DNA of 64,000 nucleotides from Siderastrea siderea (taxonomy: Eukaryota > Cnidaria > Anthozoa > Scleractinia > Rhizangiidae). The position numbers and the translations under genes are program-made. Location of the stretch: NCBI GenBank assembly GCA_964030785.1, contig OZ034972.1:14207231-14271230 (forward strand), read 5' to 3'. This document shows, piece by piece, positions 11,725 through 22,743 of the stretch. Under the pieces are notes generated by a model that saw nothing but the letters and a program-made list of their open reading frames with translations, searched no databases and was not told where the DNA came from. The number at the start of each line of letters is the position of its first letter. Position 1 is the stretch's first letter.

Positions 11725-13127
11725 TTTATTTAGCTAGGTGTGCAAACATCGGATTTTCGAATGGTCCGTAATTATAAGACTGAAAAACAACCAAATCCTT
11801 ATTCATTAAACATTGCATGATTTACAAGTTTAAAAGATACGAAGTTCGAAGCTGCTCCTTGACTCTTCTGGGTATTTTTTGTCTTAATTAAAGAGTTTTC
11901 AAGAACTTTTCCTCAGATCCTGAGTACGAGCGAAAATTTATAAAGAAATTTGGCAAGTCAATGTAAAAACCGCCAGGGGAGGCGACACGTCACGTTGGAA
12001 AAAGAAGAGACTGCTCGCGGTCACCGCCTTTGAAGTCATTGAATTTTCGCTCACGTGCTGTGCACCATGCCTAGCATCGATTAAAAAAAAAAGAACGAAG
12101 ACAGGAATGGCGTATTTCTCCAATGAAAACGTTTCAGGGGAGAAGAAGGATTAAGGCTGATGTAAAATCAAAACAAAGACGAAGTACAGTGTAAATTTGA
12201 ATATTGTAAATTGCAAATGCAAATCATATCAAATGGAAATAAAAGTTGAAAACGTGTTTAGAAAGAGCCTAGTTAATTTGGTGAAGACTGTTTGTTCAAG
12301 TTTCTATTATTTTAACTCTCTTGGATTCAATTGCACGCAATAATCTTGGAATATGTTGGGTACTCGCCAATATAATTGGGTATTTCCGTAAACTTATTAT
12401 TTTGTAGTTTTAAGGTGGCTCGCCTTGCTTTTGTGAAGTCTATATCACCCAAAAATTGAACGGCTGATGATTCACTGTCGGAGTTTAATAGGACTAGAGA
12501 CTTCAAACATTTACTACACATTGAACATATTTTCCGAAAAAGTCAGTTTGATTGACATCAGTGTTACCATAGCAACACAGCGATGACTTCTTATATTTTA
12601 CATATCTCCAATGTCCTAACTTTTGAAACGACCATATGTCCTTTGTAGGCAACATGTATGCCTTTCTGACTGGAAAATTTCAAGAAATCTTGAATATTTT
12701 CCTTTTTTGATATTTGAAATTATTTGTAAAGGACACTGGTCCTTCACTGTGGTATGCTATTTCTAATATTAAAACCCAAGAGATGCTAATGTCTTCTGGG
12801 TTTAAATATATTTCGGACTTTATAATCGGATTTATAATTTATGAGTTAACTGGTTAACAGTCACATGAAGGGAAGCCGAAGGCTGAAGGCAATGGATGAA
12901 CGCACAAGCCACGCGACGGAATGAATGGCCACAAAACGAACGAAAGAAAGCAGCTAATGAACGAACGGACAATATTATGTCTGAGCGAACGAACAAACCC
13001 AACAATCGAACGAGCGAAATGAAAGCCAAACAAACGGAGAATGGCACGAACAAACGCCCGCAAACCCGACGACCCAACAAATGGCTGAAATACACCTATT
13101 TCTTTTTCAAAACGAAGGAAAAAATAC
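11725..13127. repeat. Left arm of large inverted repeat 2
   Basis: Matches the reverse complement of 14118-15540 over most of its length, including a degenerate ACGAACGA-rich block (12895-13080) and the GGGTACTCGCCAATATAATTGGG phrase (only part quoted elsewhere). The portion 11938-12150 has no partner; at the equivalent place the other arm holds the 15114-15344 tandem copy. Frames in the GAACGA block are repeat-derived. Confidence 0.9.
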
Positions 13128-14117
13128 GCATAAGGGAAATTAACCTGATTTATAACTATAATTGTAATTTTTCCATTGTTTGAGTTAATGAGCAATTAGG
13201 GCTAAATATTAAACTTTTTGTCGAAAAATTATCACTTCACATTCAGCTCTTCTCGACATCAAAATGTGAATCAAAACGTAGGTTAATCGTTACATATTTT
13301 TGTTTAAACACTGACGTTTAACGAAATAATCGCAGTTTCAACAATAAAGGGGATCATCTCCCGCGAAATTTTCTTTGGCGTATTTATTCGAGCGCGCACT
13401 TACTATGACGTCACTCCCCATATGCTGTTTGAGTTTGAATTAATTCGCGCGTGCAAACAAGCAACGCGAGCTAAAATTAAACTGTAAGACGAGGTTATTT
13501 TTCGCTTTGCTCTTTTTTCCGCGTTAAAAGTCTAATTGCCAAACCATTAAAAGTGCTCTCTATGTCAAATTTAACAATATGACCTTGTTAACTTGTAAAC
13601 CTCTGCGTTAAACGTATCTCAAGCCACAATTTACCGAGTGAAGCTGTCCTTTGGATGACACAGAACTATTGGAGCAGCAAATTCAAATAACTACCAAAAA
13701 GGAACAACAAACATTTTAATTTCTAGTAAACAGCATAGAATGATAGTTGTCAGCTCAGGCACGTAGGGCCAGCTGTGGTACCACAGTTTGAAACGTGTGG
13801 TCAGATCAGAGAGTTTCACCCTAAAGCGGAAAATGAGAATTTATCCTCGTTATTTACGTTAATTTTCCTTCCTTGCGTTTTACTGTTTTGCGTTTCTTGA
13901 ACTCTCTACCAGGTCTGTTCACTGTGCCCCTGACGAGAATGACAGACCTTCTGAGCAGGCTAAACGACTTTCTTATTATCGTTCTATGCTGTATCAAATT
14001 TTAACTTTTGGTGAGCTCACTAAATAGGTGTAAAAAGGTTAATACATAATTAATCTACGAATTTTATTTCAAGCCGCTCAGAAATACTTTTCTTTGTGCT
14101 AAACCAAACCGGCCCAG
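13128..14117. other. Spacer of inverted repeat 2, nothing recognised
   Basis: About 990 bp of AT-rich sequence with no gene-like frame and no match noticed elsewhere in the window. Confidence 0.45.
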
Positions 14118-15540
14118 TATTTTTTCCTTCATTTTGAAAAAGAAATAGATGTATTTCAGCCATTTGTTGGGTCGTCGGGTTTGCGGGCGTTTGTTCGTGC
14201 CATTGGTCCATTCTCCGTTTGTTTGGCTTTCATTTCGCTCGTTCGATTGTTGGGTTTGTTCGTTCGCTCAGACATAATATTGTCCGTTCATTCATTAGCT
14301 GCTTTCTTTCGTTCGTTTTGTGGCCATTCGTTCCGTCGCGTGGCTTGTACGTTCATCCATTGCCTTCAGCCTTCGGCTTCCCCTCATGTGACTTTTAACC
14401 AGTTAACTCATAAATTATAAATCCGATCATAAAGTCCGAAATATATTCAAACCCAGAAGACATTAGCATCTCTTGGGTTTTAATATTAGAAATAGCATAC
14501 CACAGTGAAGGACCAGTGTCCTTTACAAATAATTTCAAATAATAAAAAAGGAAAATATTCAAGATTTCTTGAAATTTTCCAGTCAGAAAGGCATACATGT
14601 TGCCTACAAAGGACATATGGTCGTTTCAAAAGTTAGGACATTGGAGATATGTAAAATATAAGAAGTCATCGCTGTGTTGCTATGGTAACACTGATGTCAA
14701 TCAAACTGACTTTTTCGGAAAATATGTTCAATGTGTAGTAAATGTTTGAAGTCTCTAGTCCTATTAAACTCCGACAGTGAATCATCAGCCGTTCAATTTT
14801 TGGGTGATATAGACTAAACAAAAGCAAGGCGAGCCACCTTAAAACTACAAAATAATAAGTTTACGGAAATACCCAATTATATTGGCGAGTACCCAACATA
14901 TTCCAAGATTATTGCGTGCAATTGAATCCAAGAGAGTTAAAATAATAGAAACTTGAACAAACAGTCTTCACCAAATTAACTAGGCTCTTTCTAAACACGT
15001 TTTCAACTTTTATTTCCATTTGATATGATTTGCATTTGCAATTTACAATATTCAAATTTACACTGTACTTCGTCTTTGTTTTGATTTTACATCAGCCTTT
15101 AACTTGTAAACCTTAAACTTGTAAATCATGCAATGTTTACTGAATAAGGATTTGGTTGTTTTTCAGTCTTATAATTACGAACCATTCGAAAATCCGATGT
15201 TTGCACACCTAGCTAAATAAAATGATTTACTATCCCATCTATATGCTTTGTTGTTTCAGCAGCTAAAAGTGTCAGTAACAATATTGATAAATGAGGAGGT
15301 TAATAGTCCATTTGCCTTTATGTTTCATCACTCAGGATCTGAGGAAAAGTTCTTGAAAACTCTTTAATTAAAACAAAAAATACCCAAAAGAGTCAAGGAG
15401 CAGCTTCGAACTTCGTATCTTTTAAACTTGTCAGATCATGCAATGTTTAATGAATAAGGATTTGGTTGTCTTTCAGTCTTTTAATTACGGACCTTTCGAA
15501 AAATCCGATGTTTGCAACACCTAGCTAAATAAAATGATTT
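14118..15540. repeat. Right arm of large inverted repeat 2
   Basis: Inverted partner of 11725-13127. It lies immediately upstream of the plus-strand signal exon (15709). Parts of it (from about 14876) also match the region upstream of the decayed exon copy at 26711. The ancestral sequence is therefore probably the 5' flank of this gene, with the left arm an inverted copy. Confidence 0.88.
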
Positions 15541-15650
15541 ACTATCCCATCTATATGCTTTGTTGTTTCAGCAGCTAAAAGTGTCAGTAACAGTATTGAT
15601 AAATGAGAAGGTTAATATTCCATTTGCCTTTATGTTCCATTACTCAGCTT
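15114..15650 (+). repeat. Tandem duplication in the 5' flank
   Basis: A segment of about 230 bp, from ATCATGCAATGTTTA through GGATTTGGTTGT, CTAGCTAAATAAAATGA and GTGTCAGTAACA, occurs at 15114-15344 and again at 15424-15650. The offset is about 310 bp. The second copy ends about 60 bp before the start codon at 15709. Confidence 0.85.
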
Positions 15651-15708
15651 TCGCTAAACTGTTGGTCTGAGCCACAGCTACAAAGTGTGAAGTTGAAAGT
15701 TTGGAAAA

Positions 15709-15823
15709 ATGATGTTTGTAACAAGAGGCGTAGCATATTTCGTGGGGTCTATCTTCCTTTTGTCGGCGTTCATTTCAGTTTGTCACAGTTGTCCTAAAGG
15801 GTATTACGGTTCTCCATGTACAG
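15709..15823 (+). CDS. Signal-peptide first exon, plus-strand CCP gene
   Basis: Two adjacent ATGs (15709, 15712) open a 38-codon exon with a hydrophobic core (AYFVGSIFLLSAFI), a probable cleavage zone near SVCHS, then CPKGYYGSPC. It ends in phase 1 at a GTAAGG donor. It is the first exon of a secreted or membrane-anchored extracellular protein. The following phase-1 modules (GCC2-like at 19035, CCP at 22014, 43450 and 61118) can be joined without changing frame. A decayed duplicate lies at 26711-26825 with the same 115-base length. The immediate 5' flank is tandemly duplicated, so regulatory sequence may be present twice. Confidence 0.8.
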
Positions 15824-17674
15824 GTAAGGTTTAATGTTCACATTTTTCTTTGAAAAGGTCGAACTTTCCTTGTCGAAATCATCTCATTCCAGATAAGTCC
15901 AGGGGCACCCAACAAAAATCCAAGCACAATACTTGAGATGGTAGCATGTAATACTTGATATGTACTTGAGACGTTTGAGATAGGAGATGAGTTAATAAGA
16001 TGAGAGAGTGATGAGATGAGATTAGAGAGAGATGACATGATGGGAGACGAGGTGTTAGAGATAAAATACTGGATCTGTTAGCAAATACTTGGCATGGTAG
16101 CAAAATACTTCAGATGTTGTTTTCTGTTTTCTCAGATTGGGGGCTTAAGATATATAAAGAGCCTCCACTGCACTTGAAATTTTAAAGATGAGATAACGAG
16201 ATCAGAGTGAGAAGAGATAGGATAGTTGAGAGAGAGGAGAGAGATTAGAGATGAGACGTTAAAAATCGATGTATAAGAAATAAAATACGTGAGATAGCAA
16301 AATACTTAGATGTTGTTTTCTCAGATTGTTTCAAGGTCATTGCCTCAGCTAACACAGTATTATCTGTTCAACTTGGATTCTTGGAGCTGAATGTTACGAG
16401 TCGCCGAAAATTTTTGAGAGCAGAATCTTATCTCCGAATTTTCTAGCTAGGTGTTGTTGGCCTCTCGAAAATGCTAGTTGAACTTATTCTGCACTCTAAA
16501 CGACGTATCTGTCCCTCTGAAACGAAAAGAAATTAATTTTCTCTTGTTACGAAAGACTGAAGTAAACTTTTGCCAAATTCGAGAATTTCATAACATCGTC
16601 ATTTCTCACTCGATTGCCTTGAAACTTTCGCATTTTACTCGCAATTTATCGAGAAATAATACGTATGTCAAAATGTAGATGTACTGTACGTTAATTTTGC
16701 GTGATCTTTTTTAATTGAACACTACTTTTTTGATAAAACTGCTATTCTAACAAAACTGAGCGCTACGATTTGGTTCAAACTTCTAGAATCAGCTTATAAT
16801 AACATCCTACCTTGACTCTTCAAGTTTCCGCAAAATCGTCGAAACAGAAATCCCGGCACAATTTGAACTTCAAAATAACAACCCCAGACGGACTTCAAAG
16901 TTTGGACCGCTCCAGCGCTTTCCAAATTTGACTTAAAAGCATTATAACTCCAGCTAAAGTAAGTTCAATGTATCGCTATAGTTAGTTCCAAACCGCATTT
17001 GGCTATCCGCAACGATGAAAAAGTTTGGGCGGCTATTATAAACTCACTTTTTGCACAAAAATACAACGTAGTCGCCAAATTCACGTTTTTCTGAATTATA
17101 TGGAAACTATCCGGACGAATTGAATAAAGCTCCTGGAACAGGAAACTGAATCTTTTACACATAATTTGCGCTATTTTGCGTTGCTGGGGCGTTCTCGATT
17201 TGGAAAATATATTTTTCTAAAATCATGCACTATCGAAACTCCGTTCTGTATACGGCTTTGTTGTTATCTGAATTCCACAGTAGCACTCTGCAAATTTCCT
17301 TGTATTTGATGAGAATTTGAGGAATTTACACAATGGCTAGGGGGTGCATCTCCCTGCATTATACAAGAGTTAGGTAAGACACATGCGGCTGTCACCGCCG
17401 GGTTCGCAGCACGGTTGTGTGACGTTGCTCAAGTTTTTTTTAAGTAAAACTCTCCATCGTCCTTTTAACAAGCCAAAAGCCCTCTCCACTACTACCAGTA
17501 GTGGCACCACTGGCAGTAGTTAGTGCCAGAGCTCGTGGCACTAAGTTTTACGTTAAAGCGTCTTTTCTGAGGGGAAAGTTGTAAGGGTTCAGTGTTTTTT
17601 TTTTTAAGATAAGCATTGTCCCCAGCCAACATTGGCCTCAACGATACCAGGTTATGACTCTTGCATCATGAATG
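15824..17674. other. First intron with GA-rich satellite-like block
   Basis: From about 15940 to 16330 the sequence is a degenerate GAGAT/GAGAGA array. Inside it, AGCAAAATACTT-AGATGTTGTTTTCT occurs twice (near 16095 and 16290). CAGGGGCACCCAAC at 15900 equals the end of the TIR element at 22340 but lacks a visible partner. The rest is unremarkable. Confidence 0.6.
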
Positions 17675-17960
17675 CTACGTGGGAAAGCCCGTTGCTATAT
17701 GTTGAAAAAGAACCTGGGGATTGACTATCCGTTGCAAGTTGATGCTATAGTACTGTTTTCTGTTGAAGTAGTCTTCCTGCAGTTCGCATGACTGACAACT
17801 GTTCCCAGTGGAAAGTCTCCAAAGACCAACAGCAACACGCTTCTCTACAGATACCGGCTTTTCCATTCTCGTTTCCTGTTTCATCAGATCATTACGGATA
17901 ATATGGCACAGTTCCTCAAACGGTTCACGTTTCATTCGAAAGTTTGGTTTCTAAAGAATA
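17675..17960 (-). pseudogene. Harbinger-type (HARBI1-like) transposase fragment
   Basis: A minus-strand frame resembles the N-terminal helical region of PIF/Harbinger transposases. It has NFRMKREPFEEL, a run of charged residues, and VEKRVAVGLWRLSTGNSCQSC, which matches the family pattern of a VEKRVA-LWRLATGNSYRSC block ahead of the DDE domain. Only about 90 residues are open. The frame is closed by a stop upstream (five codons before the first Met) and downstream, and no DDE catalytic residues follow. It is an old fragment lying inside the first intron of the plus-strand CCP gene. Recognition is from family memory; a protein search with this frame would settle it. Confidence 0.6.
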
Positions 17961-19034
17961 TCCAGCCGATGAGACGCTTAGAGTACATCAAACCAGTTCT
18001 GCGGTTTTGGCCAGGCCCAAGCTCTCCTGCTTGCGCGTTGAAAATAACCTCGTGTACGACGAACCCTCAAAAGCAAAGTGGTCAGAAAAAGAAGGCTTTC
18101 ACTCTTGGACAAAATCTTCCACAATTCTTTCACGGAGAAACGAAAGATTTTGGAGAGTTATTTGGTGAATCAACCTTTGCAAATTTAATAAACAGGCAGC
18201 AGCCGCAATTATAGCGATGTTACGGCTTCTCAGTCTCATTCTCAACGAAAAATTTGTTTAATTTCGAGATTCTTTTTCGTGCGGCAGGGTTGCCTAAAAC
18301 ACTTTGTGACTGAAACTGACCTAATCTCAGATCTTGGTCGCTGACGATGGCAGGTTTGCATGAAAATAGTTGTTCCGAAAATATCCTCCTGAACGCTTAA
18401 GCAGACTTAGGGTGACTTAGGTCAGCTTAGGCTAATCCACTTAAGGCGGACTACGTGTGTAGTGTGAACCCATATAATGTTTCTTTTGGTAATAGGTAGT
18501 GAGTGGCCGAAGGTAATGGTAGTGAGGTAATGGTAGTGAGTGGCCGAAGTTTAACAATTATAATTATTAGAAATAGCCACAAGGATGCATTTATGAATCA
18601 ATTCATTCAAGTTACTCCGGGCCCTCTCTAATTTCACCGGTCATAAAGAAAGTGCATTTTACATGTTTTTAACACATTTCGGGTGATGGAGTGAGGCAAA
18701 TACTTTAAAATAGTTCAATGCATATGATAGCGCTCATTATAGTGTGGTGTCACACACTGCTACATATAGTAACATGTAATCAGTCCACCTCAAATGAATA
18801 GCCTAATGAAGACCAGCGTTCAGCGGTGGAACCTCGCGACCCCTAAATCAAAGTGATTGTACCGTACTGCAAACGATAGTAAGCTCTATCAATCCGCCTA
18901 TCCATGGTTAACAAATTACATTAATCCTACTTTTCACTTGTCGATTCCTTTTGCAAGTGATCGATGATTTAAATGCCTTGAGCTGTTTAATTCTGCTAGA
19001 AGACCGTACCGGGTGTTTTTCTTTGCATTTTTAG
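17961..19034. other. Intron remainder
   Basis: The plus-strand frame at 17903-18214 is probably an antisense shadow of the Harbinger remnant. From about 18840 the sequence matches 39645-39850, marking the duplicated intron ahead of the GCC2-like exon. Confidence 0.5.
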
Positions 19035-19195
19035 CCTGTCCGCCAAGCACATACAAAGACTATTCGGGGATGCAGTGTCATGCACGTCCTGTCCGGCAAA
19101 TTCGGGTCACACACTTACGGGAAGCGCCAGCCTCTATGATTGCAAGTGCTTCGTAGGATACCAAGGGGATCCAGCGCTTGGTATCCCATGTTACA
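19035..19195 (+). pseudogene. GCC2/ephrin-receptor-like exon, frameshifted (copy A)
   Basis: A TTTTAG acceptor is followed by CP-x-STYKDY, and after a lost base come the CP-x-NSGHT and CKCFVGYQGDP blocks, then a GTAAGT donor. The cysteine pattern is that of the short GCC2/GCC3 (ephrin-receptor-like) modules found in SVEP1- and SCUBE-type proteins, which fits the adjoining CCP modules. The exon is 161 bases. Comparison with the copy at 39851-40011 shows a single base missing here near 19055-19060, just after the KDY residues. An intact exon would be 162 bases and keep phase 1. Either this copy is dead or the base was lost in assembly. Confidence 0.7.
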
Positions 19196-21741
19196 GTAAG
19201 TCCTTGTTATATAGTTGTCCTCCAGAATTCAATTTTAGCTAACTGAAACCATCTCAGGGGAAGGCATTACATTAACCTACATCATGTAGTGGGAATGAAA
19301 AAACGAATTCAGCGAAGAGTCAAAGTATTTGCATGCTATTTAGCAAGCAAGTTGTCTGAGATCTAATGAAGATTTCAAACAATAGATTTTTGCCAAACCC
19401 ACGTGCTTTTACTTTAATTTTTGAGAGCTGACCAACAGAGTTCAAGCAATACAGCTGCAAGAGGCGAACCTGTTAACCTTTGTGATTGGAAGGTGATGCA
19501 ATTACCATGCACATTGCGATTCAGGGGTGTGAGGAAATCGGCTATTGCTCTCCTAAAGCAACATTTCGAGACTAGAGATAGAGAGAGCACCAAAGAAACT
19601 GCTTGATGTGTGGCTGCTGTCTGAGAATAAACACTGTGGTACATATTCGTTCAAGAACTTTGAGATGACCTAATATATATGCTACTGCACAATTTGTTCA
19701 GCTTACAACTACCTAAAGACCTCTCCTGTACATTGATCGTATTACGTTATGTTAATTCGCAAAAAAGAGTCGCGAGACCGTTTGCTGGCATCAAGCTCTG
19801 CTAATTGAAATATTGAGTTGAGATCGAGATAGCGAGGGTGAATTTATAGCGGTGAGATGAGAAATTTCTCAACGTAATTGTTTCCCAAATTGGACAGTAT
19901 GTTAGCCTACTACGTCGTAGTTATATTGTGCATGGGATTGCGTCCTTTCCAATTGGGGAAATAATTGGACAGTGAGGATCCCTAAGTGTGGGTTGGTTCC
20001 TTTTGCCCTTTTGCTCTAGCTCCCGAAGCCCAGAGCTTTTCTCTGCTTGGAGACCGCACAAAAGTACCAATTTTGGCTCCTTGGAACCCTGGAGTAAAGA
20101 CATGAACACCTGGGGCCTCAATTTTTGTCTTAGAGCCTTTACCCCTAAAAATTTTTGGTGGAAGCCCTGGAGCTCTGAACCCTTTTGGGACCCTAGACAA
20201 AAGCTATAGCTTGAACGGCATCTTTAGGCTAGCAGTATAATTACATAGTTAAACGTTTTTCTACTTGTTGATGTTGTTGTTTTTGTTTTTGTTTTTTTTG
20301 CAAAGTGTAAGTTATAATAGTAGATGAAATATTTCCAATTATTATAATGGCAAATGTGTGGACGTAGTACGGGCCTATGGGTCCGCATATCGTCATCGTC
20401 TTTCAGACTCTGTTTATTGGAGTTTGGTCACGGGTTCCTGAGTCAACTGTAACTCGGGGTAGCGGTTTCCTTCGGGGTGGGGAGGCTTATTCAGGGGGGA
20501 GGTGTAAGGAGGGATGTGGTTTTCAGAAACCTCGGGGGTTTTGGTCAGCGGCTTAGTGCCATGGTAACGAAACCACTGATCAAAGAATTTTTGAAAAGCT
20601 GTTTCTCTTGATTCCTGAAAACGCTGGCACAAACTAAGGAGCTTATGCAGTGTGAGTACGATATTGCGTTCGCCTGTTTCTGCTTCATGTTTACTATAAA
20701 TGTTAATAATAAATAAATGAAATAATGGTTTTCTTATTTTATTTTTGTTTGATCAATTTTCTGGTTTGATTTCCGACGTATTTTTGGTTGTTTGATTATA
20801 AAACTGCTGATCAACTTGGCTGTGTGAGCGTAAGATTACGTGCTCTTTGTTTAATCATACGAGTGTATCGTCTTAAGTTCTGATTATGACACGTTTCGCT
20901 TGCGACTGATCGGTGCGTATTATTGTTTCAAAAACTTTGCATGGCACGTTTCATGTTCATCATTTATTGAAAAGGGGCTTAATTTCCGAAAGCACCAAAT
21001 AAATAACCAACCAAGATGAACTAAAAGTAACTTTGATTTTTGGAAAGAGCAGTAAACTCATTACTTTTTCATATCGGAAAATGAGGAAATAGAACTTAAC
21101 GCGAACATGAATGTCAAGATTGGCATAATGTTATTATGTGGTGATGATTCGTGCACTTCGCGAGGGACTTCGGTTTTCCGCTTACGTTCAGTAATCCTAA
21201 AAGTTAGTTAAGAACGTACTCTAACTATTTATGAAGAAACAACACTAGGCTGTTCGGAAGCTCAACATTTCAACTAGCGAAGACAAAGCAAAAATGAATT
21301 ACCTACTGCACGTTCGCGTGAATAAAATCACGCAATCATTTTGACAGATCTAACAGGCTGTTACAGCCAAGAGTCACACAAGGCATTGACCCAATGCAGT
21401 GGTTTCTTTCCCCTTAGCGTGGTCAGAATTTATTTTCATTTCAAATTTGCTTCATTAATTTTTTACATGGGTAACTCATTTCGAACTTTATCTTTCATCA
21501 GGAAATGTGTTTTTTTAACTGACTTGAGTTGACTTAAAGGTACCCTTTCAAACTCATTTTAAAAGCGAGTTTCACTTTCCATTGCTCGATCACTGAGTCG
21601 AATTATGATAAGAAAAACGCGTTTAAAAACACTCATGTACACATTGCGGTAACAGTCGGTTAAACACCGATTCAAAACATTTATTTATCAGTTTCAGACG
21701 TCCGCACATGCTCGCAATGCGCGGGCCGTTTATTCATTCAG
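19196..21741. other. Intron, nothing recognised
   Basis: No domain-bearing frame. Frames at 19414-19644 and 19988-20209 lack recognisable motifs. A TTTTTG-rich block lies at 20270-20305. Confidence 0.45.
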
Positions 21742-21883
21742 TTCGTGTATGGTAACAGCCGCTAATAGGGAGTATTTATCAGTTTGCCTCATGACGTGCA
21801 ATGTGGGTTATGAAGCAGTGGGCAGTGTGGAGCGACAGTGCATTGTACAGGGAGGAGGACAGGACAGCCGTGGACATGTCGAG
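21742..21883 (+). pseudogene. Broken CCP exon
   Basis: TTCGTGTATGG follows an ATTCAG acceptor and matches the start of the intact exon at 22014. About 40 bases are missing near the start (the first and second cysteine region) and about 15 more before the end. The SVCLMTCNVGYEAVGS core is preserved almost unchanged. The length (142) is not a multiple of three and the frame carries a TAA and a TAG near its start. The high similarity to the exon 270 bp downstream indicates a local tandem exon duplication followed by deletions. Confidence 0.85.
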
Positions 21884-22013
21884 GTGAAGGAAGGGAACAC
21901 GATTGCCTTGCTACGTGATCGCATTTCTTTTCCTTCTTGCTTGTGTCTTACATGAAATATTTGCATTCATTATAATGGTAAATTTCACTTGTACGTTCTC
22001 ATTTTTCATTTAG

Positions 22014-22202
22014 TTCGTATATGTGAACCGCTGCTACCCCCGGCCAATGGTGTTATTGTTGGTGTGTGCAATAGGGTGTATTTATCAGTTTGCCGCATGA
22101 CGTGCAATGTGGGTTATGAAGCAATGGGCAGTGTGGAGCGACAGTGCGTTCTTCAGGGATCAGGATTGATGACGTGGACAGGACAGCCGTGGACATGTCG
22201 AG
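22014..22202 (+). CDS. Six-cysteine CCP/sushi exon (intact)
   Basis: A TTTAG acceptor, 189 open bases and a GTAAAG donor give a phase 1-1 symmetric exon for one extracellular CCP module. Cysteines are spaced C-x14-C-x7-C-x3-C-x13-C-x16-C. It has the PPANG block typical of sushi modules after the first cysteine, NVGYEA after the fourth, and a WTGQPW tryptophan region before the sixth. It is paralogous to the minus-strand exon at 2819-3004, the broken exon at 21742 and the decayed exon at 41103. In the plus-strand gene it follows the GCC2-like exon. The nearest intact module downstream is at 43450. Confidence 0.87.
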
Positions 22203-22339
22203 GTAAAGGAAGGGAACACGATTGCATTGCTTGTGATCACATGTCTTTTTCTTCTTGCTTTTGTCTTTGCTTGTTCCGGGGTGATCTTTAACAACTTCCC
22301 AAGGACTTTGGTGAATGGTCGCCGTATTTTCACATCACA

Positions 22340-22737
22340 CAGGGGCACCCAACGGTTCGTTTCGGGGAATATCTGTTCGGAAGGCCTAAAATCACCTGAG
22401 ATTTTCGGATTTAATTGCAGTGAAAGCTAAAGATTTCTTTGGCGGAATATTACGTCAGACTTTCGTAAACAAGAGAACTTATTAGTTCCTATTGTTTTTG
22501 GAAGGAAAGTATGTCCTTTAGAGTGCAAAATAAGGTCAGCTAGCTTTTTCGTAGAGCCATCAACAGCTCAGAAATTCCTAAACTTTTCTGCGGCCTAAAT
22601 TTTCACCTAGAATCGCCGAACAGATCAATCTGTATTAGCTTACACAAATACGCCTTTACAAAGCTCTGAAACAATCTAAGAAAGCAGAAAATGTAACTTC
22701 AAGTATTTTGCTAAAATTTTCTCGTTGGGTGCCCCTG
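22340..22737. mobile_element. 398-bp non-autonomous TIR element
   Basis: CAGGGGCACCCAACG at the left end and CGTTGGGTGCCCCTG at the right are exact 15-bp inverted repeats. The element is flanked by the direct repeat ATCACA (22334-22339 and 22738-22743), consistent with a 6-bp target-site duplication. No internal frame of note. The same end motif occurs alone at 15900. Confidence 0.88.
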
Positions 22738-22743
22738 ATCACA

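Noticed and set aside
12832..13195. Minus-strand frames rich in Arg/Ser/Phe and a plus-strand frame rich in Asn/Lys
   Set aside because: Both come from a degenerate ACGAACGA array that also occurs in the opposite arm of the inverted repeat.
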